The notes: generated by a model from the sequence alone, not told the origin. A DNA stretch of 64,000 bases from Flaccisagitta enflata (GCA_965153355.1 OZ231127.1:56048001-56112000); one strand, 5' to 3'; shown: positions 38,386 to 51,684, counted from the first letter of the stretch. A program made the numbers and translations.

Positions 38386-41300
38386 ACAGAATAATAGATG
38401 AAGATTGAACTTAGAACTACTCTGGATAATTGAAGTAATCTGAGGAGTATAAGTGACTGAGTCTTTGTGAATATTCATCCATATATGTTGTGTCAATTAA
38501 TGTTCCCATTGACTCAAAGTGTGTGACTTCCTCCAGAATACAGAATGATAGATGAAGATTGAACTAAGAACTACTCTGGATAATTGAAGTAATCTGAGGA
38601 GTATGAGTGACTGAGTCTATGTGAATATTCATCCATATATGTTGTGTCAATTAATATTCCCATTCACTCATAGTGTGTGACTACCATCAGAATACAGAAT
38701 GATAGATGAAGATTGAACTAAGAACTACTCTGGATAACTGAAGTGATCTGAGGAGTATAAGTGACTGAGTCTATGTGAATATTCATCCATGTATGTTGTG
38801 TCAATTAATGTTCCCATTGACTCAAAGTGTGTGACTACCTTCAGAATAGAGAATGATAAATGAAGATTGAAACTAAGAACTACTCTGGATAACTGAAGTG
38901 ATCTGAGGAGTATAAGTGACTGAGTCTATGTGAATATTCATCCATTTATGTTGTGTCAATTTATATTCCCATTGACTCATAGTGTGTGACTACCTTCAGA
39001 ATACAGAATGATAGATGAAGATTGTACTAAGAACTACTCTGGATAACTGAAGTGATCTGAGGAGTATAAGTGACTGAGTCTATGTGAATATTCATCCATA
39101 TATGTTGTGTCAATTAATATTCCCATTGACTCAAAGTGCGTGACTACCTACAGAATACAGAATGACAGATGAAGATTGAACTAAGAACTACTCTGGATAA
39201 CTGAAGTGATCTGAGGAGTATAAGTGACTGAGTCTATGTGAATATTCATCCATGTATGTTGTGTCAATTAATATTCCCATTGACTCATAGAGTGTGACTA
39301 CCTTCAGAATACTGAATGATAGATGAAGATTGTACTAAGAACTACTCTGGATAACTGAAGTGATCTGAGGAGTATAAGTGACTGAGTCTATGTGAATATT
39401 CATCCATATATGTTGTGTCAATTAATATTCCCATTGACTCAAAGTGCGTGACTACCTACAGAATACAGAATGACAGATGAAGATTGAACTAAGAACTACT
39501 CTGGATAACTGAAGTGATCTGAGGAGTATAAGTGACTGAGTCTATGTGAATATTCATCCATGTATGTTGTGTCAATTAATGTTCCCATTGACTCAAAGTG
39601 TGTGACTACCTTCAGAATGCAGAATGATAGATGAAGATTGAACTAAGAACTACTCTGGATAATTGAAGTAATCTGAGGAGTATAAGTGACTGAGTCTATG
39701 TGAATATTCATCCATATATGTTGTGTCAATTAATATTCCCATTGACTCATAGTGTGTGACTACCTTCAGAATACAGAATGATAGATGAAGATTGAACTAA
39801 GAACTACTCTGGATAACTGAAGTGATCTGGGGAGTGTAAGTGACTGAGTCTATGTGAATATTCATCCATATATGTTGTGTCAATTAATACTCCCATTGAC
39901 TCAAAGTGTGTGACTACCTTCAGAATACAGAATGATAGATGAAGATTGAACTAAGAACTACTCTGTATAACTGAAGTGATCTGAGGAGTATAAGTGACTG
40001 AGTCTATGTGAATATTCATCCATATATGTTGTGTCAATTAATGTTCCCATTGACTCAAAGTGTGTGACTTCCTCCAGAATACAGAATGATAGATGAAGAT
40101 TGAACTAAGAACTACTCTGGATAATTGAAGTAATCTGAGGAGTATGAGTGACTGAGTCTATGTGAATATTCATCCATATATGTTGTGTCAATTAATATTC
40201 CCATTCACTCATAGTGTGTGACTACCTTCAGAATACAGAATGATAGATGAAGATTGAACTAAGAACTACTCTGGATAACTGAAGTGATCTGAGGAGTATA
40301 AGTGACTGAGTCTATGTGAATATTCATCCATATATGTTGTGTCAATTAATGTTCCCATTGACTCAAAGTGTGTGACTACCTTCAGAATACAGAATGATAG
40401 ATGAAGATTGAACTAAGAACTACTCTGGATAATTGAAGTAATCTGAGGAGTATAAGTGACTGAGTCTATGTGAATATTCATCCATATATGTTGTGTCAAT
40501 CAATATTCCCATTGACTCAATATGTGTGACTACCTTCAGAATACAGAATGATAGATAAAGATTGAACTAAGAACTATTCTGGATAATTGAAGTAATCTGA
40601 GGAGTATAAGTGACTGAGTCTATGTGAATATTCATCCATATATGTTTTGTCAATTAATATTCCCATTGACTCATAGAGTGTGACTACCTTCAGAATACAG
40701 AATGATAGATGAAGATTGAACTAAGAACTACTCTGGATAACTGAAGTGATCTGAGGAGTATAAGTGACTGAGTCTATGTGAATATTCATCCATATATGTT
40801 GTGTCAATTAATATTCCCATTGACTCATTGTGTGCGACTACCTTCAGAATACAGAATGATAGATAAAAATTGAACTAAGAACTATTCTGGATAATTGAAG
40901 TAATCTGAGGAGTATAAGTGACTGAGTCTATGTGAATATTCATCCATATATGTTGTGTTAATTAATATTCCCATTGACTCATAGATTGTGACTACCTTCA
41001 GAATGCAGAATGATAGATGAAGATTGAACTAAGAACTACTCTGGATAACTGAAGTGATCTGAGGAGTATAAGTGACTGAGTCTATGTGAATATTCATCCA
41101 TATATGTTGTGTCAATCAATATTCCCATTGACTCAATGTGTGTGACTACCTTCAGAATACAGAATGATAGATAAAGATTGAACTAAGAACTACTCTGGAT
41201 AATTGAAGTTATCTGAGGAGTATAAGTGACTGAGTCTATGTGAATATTCATCCATATATGTTGTGTCAATTAATATTCCCATTGACTCATTGAGTGTGAC

Positions 41301-42660
41301 TACCTTCAGAATACAGAATGATAGATGAAGATTGAACTAAGAACTACTCTGGATAACTGAAGTGATCTGAGGAGTATAAGTGACTGAGTCTATGTGAATA
41401 TTCATCCATATATGTTGTGTCAATCAATATTCCCATTGACTCATAGTGTGTGACTACCTTCAGCATACAGAATGATAGATGAAGATTGAACTAAGAACTA
41501 CTCTGGATAACTGAAATGATCTGAGGAGTATAAGTGACTGAGTCTATGTGAATATTCATCGATATATGTTGTGTAAATTAATATTCCCATTGACTCATTG
41601 AGTGTGACTACCTTCAGCATACAGAATGATAGATAAAAATTGAACTAAGAATTACACTGGATAATTGAAGTAATCTGAGGAGTATAAGTGACTGAGTCTA
41701 TGTGAATATTCATCCATATACGTTGTGTCAATTAATATTCCCATTGACTCATAGAGTGTGACTACCTTCACAATGCAGAATGATAGATGAAGATTGAACT
41801 AAGAACTACTCTGGATAACTGAAGTGATCTGAGGAGCATAAGTGACTGAGTCTATGTGAATATTCATCCATATATGTTGTGTCAATCAATATTCCCATTG
41901 ACTCAAAGTGTGTGACTACCTTCAGAATACAGAATGATAGATAAAGATTGAACTACGAACTAATCTGGATAATTGAAGTAATCTGAGGAGTATAAGTGAC
42001 TGAGTCTATGTGAATATTCATCCATATATGTTGTGTCAATTAATATTCCCATTGACTCATTGAGTGTGACTACCTTCAGAATACAGAATGATAGATGAAG
42101 ATTGAACTAAGAACTACTCTGGATAACTGAAGTGATCTGAGGAGTATAAGTGGCTGAGTCTATGTGAATATTCATCCATATATGTTGTGTCAATCCATAT
42201 TCCCATTGACTCATAGTGTGTGACTACCTTCAGAATACAGAATGATAGATGAAGATTGAACTAAGAACTACTCTGGATAACTGAAGTGATCTGAGGAGTA
42301 TAAGTGACTGAGTCTATGTGAATATTCATCCATATATGTTGTGTAAATTGATATTCCCATTGACTCAAAGTGTGTGACTACCTTCAGAATACAGAATGAT
42401 AGATGAAGATTGAACTAAGAACTACTCTGGATAATTGAAGAAATCTGAGGAGTATAAGTGACTGATTCTATGTAAATATTGATCCATCTTTGTTGTGTCA
42501 ATTAATGTTCCCATTGACTCAAAGTGTTTGACTACCTTCAGAATACTGAATGATAGATGAAGATTGAACTAAGAACTACTCTGGATAATTGAAGTAATCT
42601 GAGGAGCATGAATGACTGAGTCTATGTGAATATTCATCCATCTTTGTTGTGTTAATTAAT
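38386..42660 (+). repeat. 154-bp satellite array, about 28 units
   Basis: Head-to-tail units whose GTGTGAC anchors fall at 38521, 38675, 38829, 38984 and so on, giving a 154-bp period with one 155-bp unit. Units are AT-rich and highly similar. Diagnostic variants include AACTGAAGTGATC versus AATTGAAGTAATC and several GACTCA-flank variants. A (GTT)n(CT)n tract lies immediately before the array and telomere-like repeats follow immediately after. No long ORF is present. No CENP-B-box-like motif was noticed. Confidence 0.95.
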
Positions 42661-42699
42661 ATTCATGTCGACTCAACAAATAAGTCGCTAGGTTTCATA

Positions 42700-44370
42700 A
42701 TTTGGTTTTGGTTGGTAGGGTTGAGTTAGTTTGTTAGGGTTAGCATTAGGGTTAGGGTAGCAGTGGTAAGGTAAGGGTAAGTGGGTTTCAGTTGGGTTAG
42801 GGTTAGGGTTGCAGACCTATTAGAGTTAGGGTTAATGGGTTTGGGTTAAGCTTAGTGGGTTTGGCTTAGGGTCAGGGTTGGAGACCTACTAACCCCAACC
42901 CTAACTCAAACCCAGTAACCCTAACCCACTAACTCTTACATTTCCACTCTAACCCTAACCTTAATTATAACCTAGAGAGAGAAAGAGGGTTAGATAAGAG
43001 CTAGAGTTATGTTTAGGGTTAGTGGGGTTTGGTAAGAGTTAGTGATTTAGGGTTAAGGTTAGGGTTGGAGACTTTCTAACCCTGACCATCTTGCCCTAAC
43101 CCTAAGCTCAACCCCAACCTTTTTATTCCAACCCTAACCCTATCATCTCTCCTTAAACTCAAACCCTAACCCTAACATGCTAACCCTAACCCACATATCC
43201 TAACCCTAACCTTAAAAACATAACCCTAACCCTATCATCTATCCCTAAAATCAAACCCTAACCCTAAACTATATGGATGAAGTTGCGGGGTATGGGTTAG
43301 GGTTAGATCTAATTTTTGAGGTACATAGATCTTACTGAAATGAAGGGTTAGGATCAGGGTTTGACTTCACTTTGGAGGGATGTCAAACTGAAATGAAGGG
43401 TTAGGGTTAGGGTTTGACTTCATATAGTGATACGAAGGGTTATGGTTAGACTTCACTTTGGAGGGACATCTTTCTGAAATGAAGAGTTAGGGTTGGGGTT
43501 TGACTTTACTTTGGAGGGATGTCCAACAGAAATGAAGGGTTAGGGTTATGGTTTGACTTCACTTTGGCGGGATGTCTTACTAAAATGAAAAGGAGGTTTG
43601 GGTTAGGGTTTGACTTCATATAGTGATACAAAGGGTTAGAGTTACACTTCACTTTGGAGGGACATCTTACTGAAATTAAGGGTTAGGGTTAGGCTTTGAC
43701 TTCACCTACTGAAATGAAGTTAGGGTTAGAGTTTGACTTCACTTTTGAGGTATGTTTTACTGAAATAAATTGAAAGGTAAGGGTTACGGTTTGACTTCAC
43801 ATAGTGAAAAAAAGAGTTAGACTTCACTTTTGAGGGACATCTTACTTACTAAAATGAAAGGTTAGGGTTAGGGTCTTACTTCACTTTGGTGGGATGTCTT
43901 ACTAAAATGAAGAGGTTAGGGTTAGGGTTTGACTTCATATAGTGATAGGAAGGGTTAGGGTTAGACTTCACTTTGGAGGGACATCTTACTGAAATGAAGG
44001 GTTAGGGTTAGGGTTTAAACCAAAAGCGTAATAGTGCTATACTTTCTTATAACGCTAACCCTAACCCACGACGCTCATGAGCGTGTACATGGCGCTCACT
44101 TAGTGAAACATTAACCCTAACCCTAACCCTAACCCCCAAACCCTAACCCTAACCTTGTTATTCAGCCCTAACCCTAACCCTAACCCTAACCCGAGAAACA
44201 TAACCCTAACCCTAACCCAAGAAACATAACCCTAACCCTATCAGCTATCCTTAATCTCAAACCCTAACCCTAACCCTAACCCGTGCAACTGAAGTGCATT
44301 CGCGGGAATGGGTTTGTATTCACTTTGGAGATACCTCTTACTGAAAGGAAGGGTTAGGGTTAGGGGTGAA
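42700..44370. repeat. Degenerate telomere-like (TTAGGG)n domain with strand switches
   Basis: TTAGGG-type hexamers, often degenerate, switch strand several times. G-rich strand at about 42730-42890, C-rich at 42891-42970, G-rich at 43000-43075, C-rich at 43080-43270, G-rich at 43285-44020, C-rich at 44055-44290, G-rich at 44345-44365. In 43330-44010 the hexamers alternate with a repeated block containing GACTTCACTTTGGAGGGA and GAAATGAAGGG. The block lies inside the window, so it is interstitial or subtelomeric rather than a chromosome end. Confidence 0.9.
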
Positions 44371-44374
44371 ATAT

Positions 44375-44796
44375 TCACATTGATTCAGTGCTCTTTGAAT
44401 CACTTCAGATTGCCAGGGTAGATCTTAACTTAGATCCTATTCAAACATTCTCTATCTTGTCTCTTGAAACATTTTTTGAGTCAATAGGAATATTAATAGA
44501 CATAAAGAGACCATCATTCCGAATAAGATTCCATCTCTTCACCAACCTGTTACTGAACTGAACCAAAGGTTTTTCTCATCCAGAGTAAAAATTTAAGAAT
44601 TTGATTTTCCAAAAAGATGAACATCGAAAAATATATTTTTGTGACTGTGCTAACTCCAAATACGTTTGTCTACCAGAACAAACCAAAACGGACTGTGCAT
44701 TTAAATTAGGTGAGCCAGTATCATTTCGTCCATTAATTGTTATTGTCAGAATTGGGGTGATCTTGGAAATGATCATTCGAGATATATATTGTATGT

Positions 44797-44874
<78 letters not shown>

Positions 44875-44927
44875 CTTTTTTGATTAATATTCACATCGAC
44901 TCAACTTTTGAGTCACATAGAATATTA

Positions 44928-44982
<55 letters not shown>

Positions 44983-45014
44983 ACTTTTAAAATTAAAATA
45001 GAAATAGAATAAAA

Positions 45015-45065
<51 letters not shown>

Positions 45066-45440
45066 TTTTGATTAATATTAATATTCACATCGACCTTTGA
45101 GTCACTTGGAATATTATCTCTGGTGACAACTGATTTGTGTCAACCAATATGATTCTAACCAGCTTGCCCCATCTTAGTCGAGCAGAATATTCAATACCAT
45201 AGATTTTGAATAATGAGTCTCTTGGAATATTTATTTTGTGATATGGTGCATGGTGCATGGGCTGTGGATCTCGCGATCTCTCTTGAATGTACCATTTCCT
45301 TCACTTGGTCATCAAAAAAAAGCTGAGTCTATAACGAATTTCCTTCTGAAATGGAATTAATATTCCCATTGGCTTGAAGTGACTCTAATTTGCTGCATAA
45401 TATTCCAATCGACCTGAATCGACCCAGAGCGACCCAAAGA
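44375..45440. repeat. AATATTC/GACTCA motif cluster with (CT)n tracts
   Basis: AATATTCACATCGACTCAA is followed by the inverted form (TTGAGTCACATAGAATATT) at 44886-44930. Further copies near 44378, 44478 (inverted), 45078 and 45358. (CT)n tracts at 44800-44870, 44931-44981 and 45017-45054. No gene. Confidence 0.7.
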
Positions 45441-45724
45441 GACTCAAAGGCGACTCATCGACTCATTGAATTGCATTGAAAATAATCTTCTTTCAAAGTT
45501 TTGACCCTTCCCGTTGACTGATTGAGATGAAAATTTGCAGTTGGGTGGAGAACAAAAAGATGGAATTTTGAGTGTATTTACAGCCGATTACATTATGGTT
45601 GAAGCAGTTTTTTGATGATTTTTCTTGGAAAGCTGCGAAGGTCGAAGAGAGATCGTGTTTCTTCGCCACGTCACGTTTTTTGTTTTAGTTGTTAGTGTTC
45701 TAGTTATTTGTTCTAGTGATTTAC

Positions 45725-46110
45725 TTGTCAATTTCCTATGTTACTCAATGGGAATTCTCCCATTTCTCATTTTCTCATCAATTTTCCATGTCATTCACTG
45801 GGGATTACACATTTTTTCAATTCTTTTCAATTTTCCATGCTATTCAATAAAAACTTTTGCATTTTGTCATCTTTTCATCAATATTCCATGTTATTCAATG
45901 AAAATTATTGAAATTTTCATTATTTGTCAATTTTTCATGTTATTCAATTGTGCAATAGTGCTCCCAAATCCAATTAAGCAGAAGTCCTCCTGTGTTCTAC
46001 AGGACACCGTCCCCTTCAGGGCTGCTGCCCTGCTAACTATCACCTACATTGACAAACATACAAAGTAGTGCAACGGGTATCGCTGGCTACATATTGCCCT
46101 TGGGCGACTG
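45725..46110 (-). mobile_element. Family B element with ~55-bp repeats
   Basis: ~55-bp units at 45730-45950, then CCTGTGTTCTACAGG at 45989, CCCCTTCAGGGCTGCTGCCC, GGTATCGCTGGC and GCCCTTGGGCGAC. Right-hand order matches 4547-4682. Confidence 0.75.
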
Positions 46111-46177
46111 GTTTATTCTTCTCCTTCCTCTTTCCTTACTTCCTCATTTTCCCTGCCTATTTTTTGTCCTCTCTTTT

Positions 46178-46337
46178 TAAATCGCGAGGCGGAGTCCGTC
46201 GGTCAGCCTGTCCATCGTTCTGTAATACTGATCCAAAATACTCAAAATTGAAAAGTGGGAAACGAGTAACCTCGCTCCTGCCCACCTTCTTTTATGCGCT
46301 ATTGGCCATGTATCCGGCCTTGTTTCTTTGGAGACTT
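46178..46337 (+). mobile_element. Degenerate family A element
   Basis: TTTTTAAATCGCGAGGCGG head, GTCCGTCGGTCAG run, tail TTGGCCATGTATCCGGCC then TTGTTT. Confidence 0.65.
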
Positions 46338-46489
46338 GAGGTTTTTTTCTCTTTGCATTCCGCTTCGTTGCGCTTTTTCCCTCGCGATCAATGAGAAATT
46401 TCAGTTTCGGCTCGACTCCCAGTCTCCCAATCTTCCAATCTTTCTTAGCGCCTTAGCGCTATCTTCTTTTCATCCGTCTGTCTGTGCAC

Positions 46490-46620
46490 ACTGTACACAC
46501 GGCACGTAAGTCACTGGTCTCAAGTATTTGAGAGCTGCCACCCTCCAATTTTTCTTCAGTCCACTCCCTAATGGTCCCCTGCATATGGAAAAACCGTCGC
46601 GAAAAACATCTAGCACGAAT
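46490..46620 (+). repeat. Dispersed repeat F, copy 1
   Basis: Shares GGTCCCCTGCATATG, CGTCGCGAAAAA and CTAGCACGAATTT with the reverse complement of 51120-51270. Confidence 0.7.
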
Positions 46621-46939
46621 TTATTCGTCCATGCCTCTACAATCAAACATCCGTCGGCCTTCAAAATGGGAGTGGAAATTTCCTGTTTTCTGATGACAAA
46701 AACCATAAATACTTTCTAGAAAATATGATTTACACTAAGCGTGTAAATCAACTCAAAGATAAATTTGCATAGAAGCCAAACTTAGCTAGAATTCATCATG
46801 AATATTCTCCAAAGTGACGCCAAGTGCCGGAAAATGACGCTAGAAATACGCGACTTCCGGTTTGGGCAAAAACACTTTTTATCATTAGAATTAAGACAAG
46901 CGCACAATAAAACAGGGACTAAAATGTTAATTGTCCCTC

Positions 46940-47015
46940 TGCAAGTGCGTCCTCGCACCTCTGCAGGAGGCTCGTTCGTCAATTAATTGGTCAGTCGATC
47001 AGTCGGTCGGTCATG
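46940..47015 (+). mobile_element. Family A-like head (GTGCG subfamily)
   Basis: Hairpin GTGCGTCCTCGCAC, CTCTGCAGGAGG in place of CTCTATAAGAGG (also self-complementary), then GGTCAGTCGATCAGTCGG. No 3' end found. Confidence 0.6.
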
Positions 47016-47140
47016 CAAATGTGTGAAATGCGCAGAACGGCCACTTCTGACGTCTTTTTTCATTCTTATTACTTCTCATGCCTTGCCACATTTATTTTCA
47101 TTCTGCTATTCATTCAATCATTCATTTGTTGATTCATTCA

Positions 47141-47192
47141 AATTCATTCATTCATTCATTCATTCATTCATTCATTCATTCATTCATTCATT
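47141..47192 (+). repeat. (ATTC)n microsatellite
   Basis: About 13 units. Confidence 0.95.
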
Positions 47193-47464
47193 CACTCTTA
47201 ACCAGCGAGGAACACTTATTGGCCATTACTTGGGCTTGATCAATATATTCACTGAAGTATCAATCCCTCTGCACTGCCGTAATCCTTCCTTCAAAGTTTT
47301 TTTTCCATGGATATGCCACTCACCTTTGATGAATCACATTCCTAATTAGGTTATTCTACGTCGGTGGTATGGTCGGTGGGTTGTATAGTCACTCAATCGG
47401 CCCGTAAAGCTCAGCCTCTTCAGCGTTTAAATATGATTTTCATGGCTGCCCTAATGCTTGATTA

Positions 47465-47548
47465 GCCTTTTTAGTCGCGTGCAACGCGACTCTACATCCC
47501 GCTATGTTGGTCCGTTGGTTGGTCGGTCGGTCGGTAGGTCCCCTTTTT
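47465..47548 (+). mobile_element. Family A head fused to family B
   Basis: TTTTTAGTCGCGTGCAACGC hairpin head, ACATCCCGC and GGTTGGTCGGTC run, continuing directly into the GGGCAGCGGCCCC module. Confidence 0.75.
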
Positions 47549-48150
47549 GGGCAGCGGCCCCGAAGGGGCCGATGACCTATGCTTTCACACAGGGGAAATT
47601 TCTCCTCCTTCTCCTCCTCCTCCTACGTCCCCCCCTGGAGGCCCAAATCCTAGCTTCAAGACCCAAATCCTAGCTTCAAGGCTCAAATCCTAGTCTCGAG
47701 GCTCAAATCCCAGACAAGGCTCAAATCCCAGTCTCGCGGCTCAAATCCCAGTCTCGAGGCTCAAATCCCAGTCTTGAGGCTCAAATCCCAGTCTTGAGGC
47801 TCAAATCCCAGTCTTGAGGCTCAAATCCCAGCCTGGGGCTCAAATCCCAGTCTTGAGGCTCAAATCCCAGCCTCGAGGCTCAAATCCCAGCCTCGAGGCC
47901 CAAATCCCAGCCTCTTGGCTCAAATCCCAGCCTTGAGGCTCAAATCCCAGCCTCTTGGCTCAATTCCCAGCCTTGAGGCTCAAATTCCAGCCTTGAGTCT
48001 CAAATCCTAGTCTTAAGGCCCAAATCCTAGTGTCGAGCCTCAAATCCCAGCCTCAAAGCTCAAATCCCAGCCTCAAGGCTCAAATTTCAGTCTCAAGGCC
48101 CCAATTACAGCCTCTGGGCCGTAATATCAGCCATGAGGCTTAAATAAAAA
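47549..48150 (+). mobile_element. Family B module and 20-bp minisatellite (about 25 units)
   Basis: GGGCAGCGGCCCCGAAGGGG, CCGATGACCTATGCTTTCAC, then 47637-48140 in units of GGCTCAAATCCCAGTCTTGA type. Units are highly similar in the middle and diverge toward the ends. Confidence 0.8.
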
Positions 48151-48360
48151 TAGTCGCAAAAGCGTTAGATGGTCAGCGGTACCCATTGCCCCTCTGTGAG
48201 TATATGTGGGTGTGTGATGGTGAGAGGGGCAGCGGCCCCAAAGGGGCGGATGACCTATGCTTAGTGAGTTTTGAAGCTCTAGGATTGAATTTGAGCCTCA
48301 AGGCTGTGATTTGAGCCATGAGGCTGTGATTTGAGCCGTGAGTCTGTGTGATTTGAGTCT
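48151..48360 (+). mobile_element. Second family B head
   Basis: TAGTCGCAAAAGCG, GGTCAGCGGTACC, GCAGCGGCCCCAAAGGGG, CCTATGCTTA, then a few ~20-bp GGCTGTGATTTGAGCC units. Confidence 0.75.
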
Positions 48361-48399
48361 GTGTGTCTGTCAGTCTGTCAGTCTGTCTGTGTGTTTGTG

Positions 48400-48406
48400 T
48401 GTGTGT

Positions 48407-48447
<41 letters not shown>
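48400..48447 (+). repeat. (GT)n(CT)n microsatellite
   Basis: Short GT then CT tract at the end of a family B segment. Confidence 0.9.
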
Positions 48448-48450
<3 letters not shown>

Positions 48451-48833
48451 TCATAAATCGCATAAAATTTAACTATGATACCCAAATCTTCATTCGTTAA
48501 GCTACTCATATGAGTACATAGTGATTTACCCAAATTACACGGTGATTCCCACTTGATTCTCTAAGAGGCAGTTGACCAGCCACTTTAGCTGTCCCACGAA
48601 GGAGCGAGCAAAGTAAGTGAGCGAGCCCATGAACAGCGAGCGAGCAAAGAATACAGAGCCGTGCAAAGTGAGGGTGTGGAGTGAGCGGTGCAATCAAACA
48701 AACATGTTGGGCGATCAAGTGGTCTGCTGAAAACTCGGTCGTTTGTGACTCATAGAGTTCCTTTAAGAATCTTTCGGAAGCAGTTGACGAGCTATATCAT
48801 CAAACTATCCAAAAAATCTTGATAGCGTCTGGA

Positions 48834-48841
48834 GCGGTAAT
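48834..48841. repeat. Left 8-bp target-site duplication of hAT element
   Basis: GCGGTAAT abuts the left terminal repeat and is repeated exactly after the right terminal repeat. Confidence 0.85.
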
Positions 48842-49355
48842 CAAGGCTGGGCGATTCATATTGGGTATTGTATTGTGTTTACAATACTTTTAAGTATTGG
48901 GTTTACCAAATACTTATTATGGGTATTGTTATTTTCCCAATGCAATACAATACACCATTTTTTTTAGAGAAAACTGTGAAACATTGAATGAGAAGATTAA
49001 TCCAAATAAAACAGTCAGGGAGGGATATGATGAGGAAAAAAAATTGATGAAACAAAGGTCAAATACACTAGTGAAAAATAAAAATAGGGAAAGACAGACA
49101 TAACTATGGTGAGGAAGAAGAGGATATGGTTAGGCGGATGAGGAGGATGAGGAAAGATCGCACTGTGGCTGATATCAGATATTCTGAGGAATTCACCTTT
49201 TTTCTGAATTTCTATTATGCATGTTTATGGCAGAAGAGGGCACTCCAATCAGATTGCAATGCTGGCAAGAGGTTGCAATGAAAAACATGAGAACAAGTTT
49301 GGAAAGGCTTCTGCTTTTTGTTTACATAATGATAATCAAAAAATACCATAAAAAA

Positions 49356-49436
49356 TGATCTTGATTTGGTTCAGTGGTAAGATGAGGGACTGACATTCAG
49401 AGGTAGGGGTTCGATTCCCATGGAAAATATATTTTC
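49356..49436 (+). other. tRNA-like sequence inside the hAT element
   Basis: A-box-like TGGTTCAGTGGTAAGA and B-box-like GGGGTTCGATTCCC occur at tRNA spacing. The anticodon stem is poor and no isotype is called. Probably a tRNA-derived SINE fragment or a pseudo-tRNA. Confidence 0.5.
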
Positions 49437-49639
49437 TCTACCTAACATTTCATCAGAAATTAAGTGTAAATTAAGACTCAAACATTTTAAGATGCTAATC
49501 TAAATTGAACAAGTTGCATTAATGCTAGTGTGTATATTCATACTGTAATATCTATTCACCAGCACTCACACTTACCTCAAAAAAGGATCTTAGGACTTGT
49601 GACCTACAGTGGTGGTTCACTGTTTTTTTGTTTGTTTTT

Positions 49640-49925
49640 TCTGAGAGGCCAGAGGACTGATTTGAAGCTTGAGAGCATTAAATTGAGGTTTAGATGGCTG
49701 ATTTGAGGCCTGAGAGGCCTAATTTGAGGCCTGAGACGCCTAATTTGAGGCATGAGAGGCCAGGTTTGAGACCTGAGAAGCCAGATTTGAGGCCTGAGAT
49801 ACCAGATTTGAGGCCTGAGAGGCTTGATTTGAGGCCTGAGAGGATGGATTTGCAGCCTGAGAGGCTGGATTTGATGCCTGATTGGCTGGAATTGAGACCT
49901 GAGGGGCCTGATGAAGCGGGGGACG
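49640..49925 (-). repeat. About 20-bp minisatellite of the family B type
   Basis: Degenerate tandem units of TTGAGGCCTGAGAGGCC type, followed by a (CAAA)n-like run within GGGGACGAACAAACAAAC. These are the reverse complement of the unit at 4160-4500. It lies wholly inside the hAT element. Confidence 0.85.
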
Positions 49926-50322
49926 AACAAACAAACAAACAAACAAACGAATGGATGAACAAAATAGTGTAAAAATCTTTTTGATGAGGGATGATGCGGG
50001 CATTGTCACTTTTTCTTGCAATAACAAGGCAAAAAATATTTTTTTCAGGACTTTTTTTTTGCTTACCCCCTTATAATATCTGCCTTTAACAGAATTTAAC
50101 TCCCTTTTTTTTCTCCCCTCCTCACAGTAAGAGATATAAAGAAGAAAAATTTATAAAAAATCTTTCATTTTTTTCCTCGGAATTTGGGATTTCAGCCATA
50201 GTGGATCGATTTTTCAGGAAGTGCAGAAAAAGAAGTGGTGAAGAAGAAGAAGATGAGGAGGATGAGGATGAGGAAAGATCGATTTTCCCTCAGGTTTAAT
50301 CCCTCAAATCTAATCCTGGGCC

Positions 50323-50649
<327 letters not shown>

Positions 50650-50983
50650 ATAGACAGACACAAACAGAGAGACCAACTAAAAGAAGCAAAGATAAGCAAT
50701 TTAAAGAAAAATAATAAGAAGAAATTTTTAATAAGTATAAGGTTAAAAAGAATATTCAATAAATTTCTATGTTCAAGCATATAAAAATAAGTTAAAACTT
50801 AAACTTTGTTTATCAAAGATTCAACAAAGATCTTATATTAAGTGAATAAAAGTATTGTTATATATTGGGTACAATTTTTCAAGATATTGTATTATATTGG
50901 TATTGTATTGTATTGGCCCAATACTTTTAAAAATTGTATTGTGTATTGTATTGTTAAAGAAAATGCAAAATCGCCCGGGCTTG

Positions 50984-50991
50984 GCGGTAAT
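50984..50991. repeat. Right 8-bp target-site duplication of hAT element
   Basis: GCGGTAAT follows the right terminal repeat, an exact copy of the left duplication. Confidence 0.85.
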
Positions 50992-51119
50992 GCATTTTTT
51001 TTTCGATGGTACGTCCTAACATACTTAATGGTAGAATCTTCATGCTATAAAACCTGAGTTGCTGGAAATCATCGCCAAACCGTATATAAAATTACCACCA
51101 TTTTACCTTAGAGTTTTGT

Positions 51120-51270
51120 GAGCGATGGAGGAAAAAATTCGTGCTAGATCTTTTTCGCGACGGTTTTTGCATATGCAGGGGACCATTTGGGAGTGGAATG
51201 TGGAAAAAATGGAAGGTGGCGGCTCTCAAATACCTCAGACCAGTCACTTACATGGCGTGTACACAGTGAC
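51120..51270 (-). repeat. Dispersed repeat F, copy 2 (inverted)
   Basis: Contains AAATTCGTGCTAGATC, TTTTCGCGACGG and CATATGCAGGGGACC, inverted relative to 46490-46620. Confidence 0.7.
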
Positions 51271-51311
51271 AACCCCCCCTTTCCATAATCCATATCATAG
51301 CATTGTTATTT

Positions 51312-51512
<201 letters not shown>

Positions 51513-51555
51513 CTGCGCCTCAAATTGATTACCAGTTAACCCTTGGCTTTTTTCG

Positions 51556-51617
51556 TTGTTGTTGTTGATATTGTTGTTGTTGTTGTTGTTGTTATTGTTA
51601 TTGTTATTGTTATTGTT

Positions 51618-51683
<66 letters not shown>

Positions 51684-51684
51684 A
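51556..51684 (+). repeat. (GTT)n/(ATTGTT)n microsatellite
   Basis: GTT units with an ATTGTT block in the middle. Confidence 0.95.

Noticed and set aside
38386-42660. CRISPR or gene-family tandem array
   Set aside because: Head-to-tail 154-bp units with no spacers and no coding frame; a satellite.
42700-44370. True chromosome end
   Set aside because: The repeats are degenerate, change strand and have more than 19 kb of complex sequence on the far side.
47637-48140. CRISPR-like array of about 20-bp units
   Set aside because: Contiguous tandem repeats without spacers, in a eukaryotic context.
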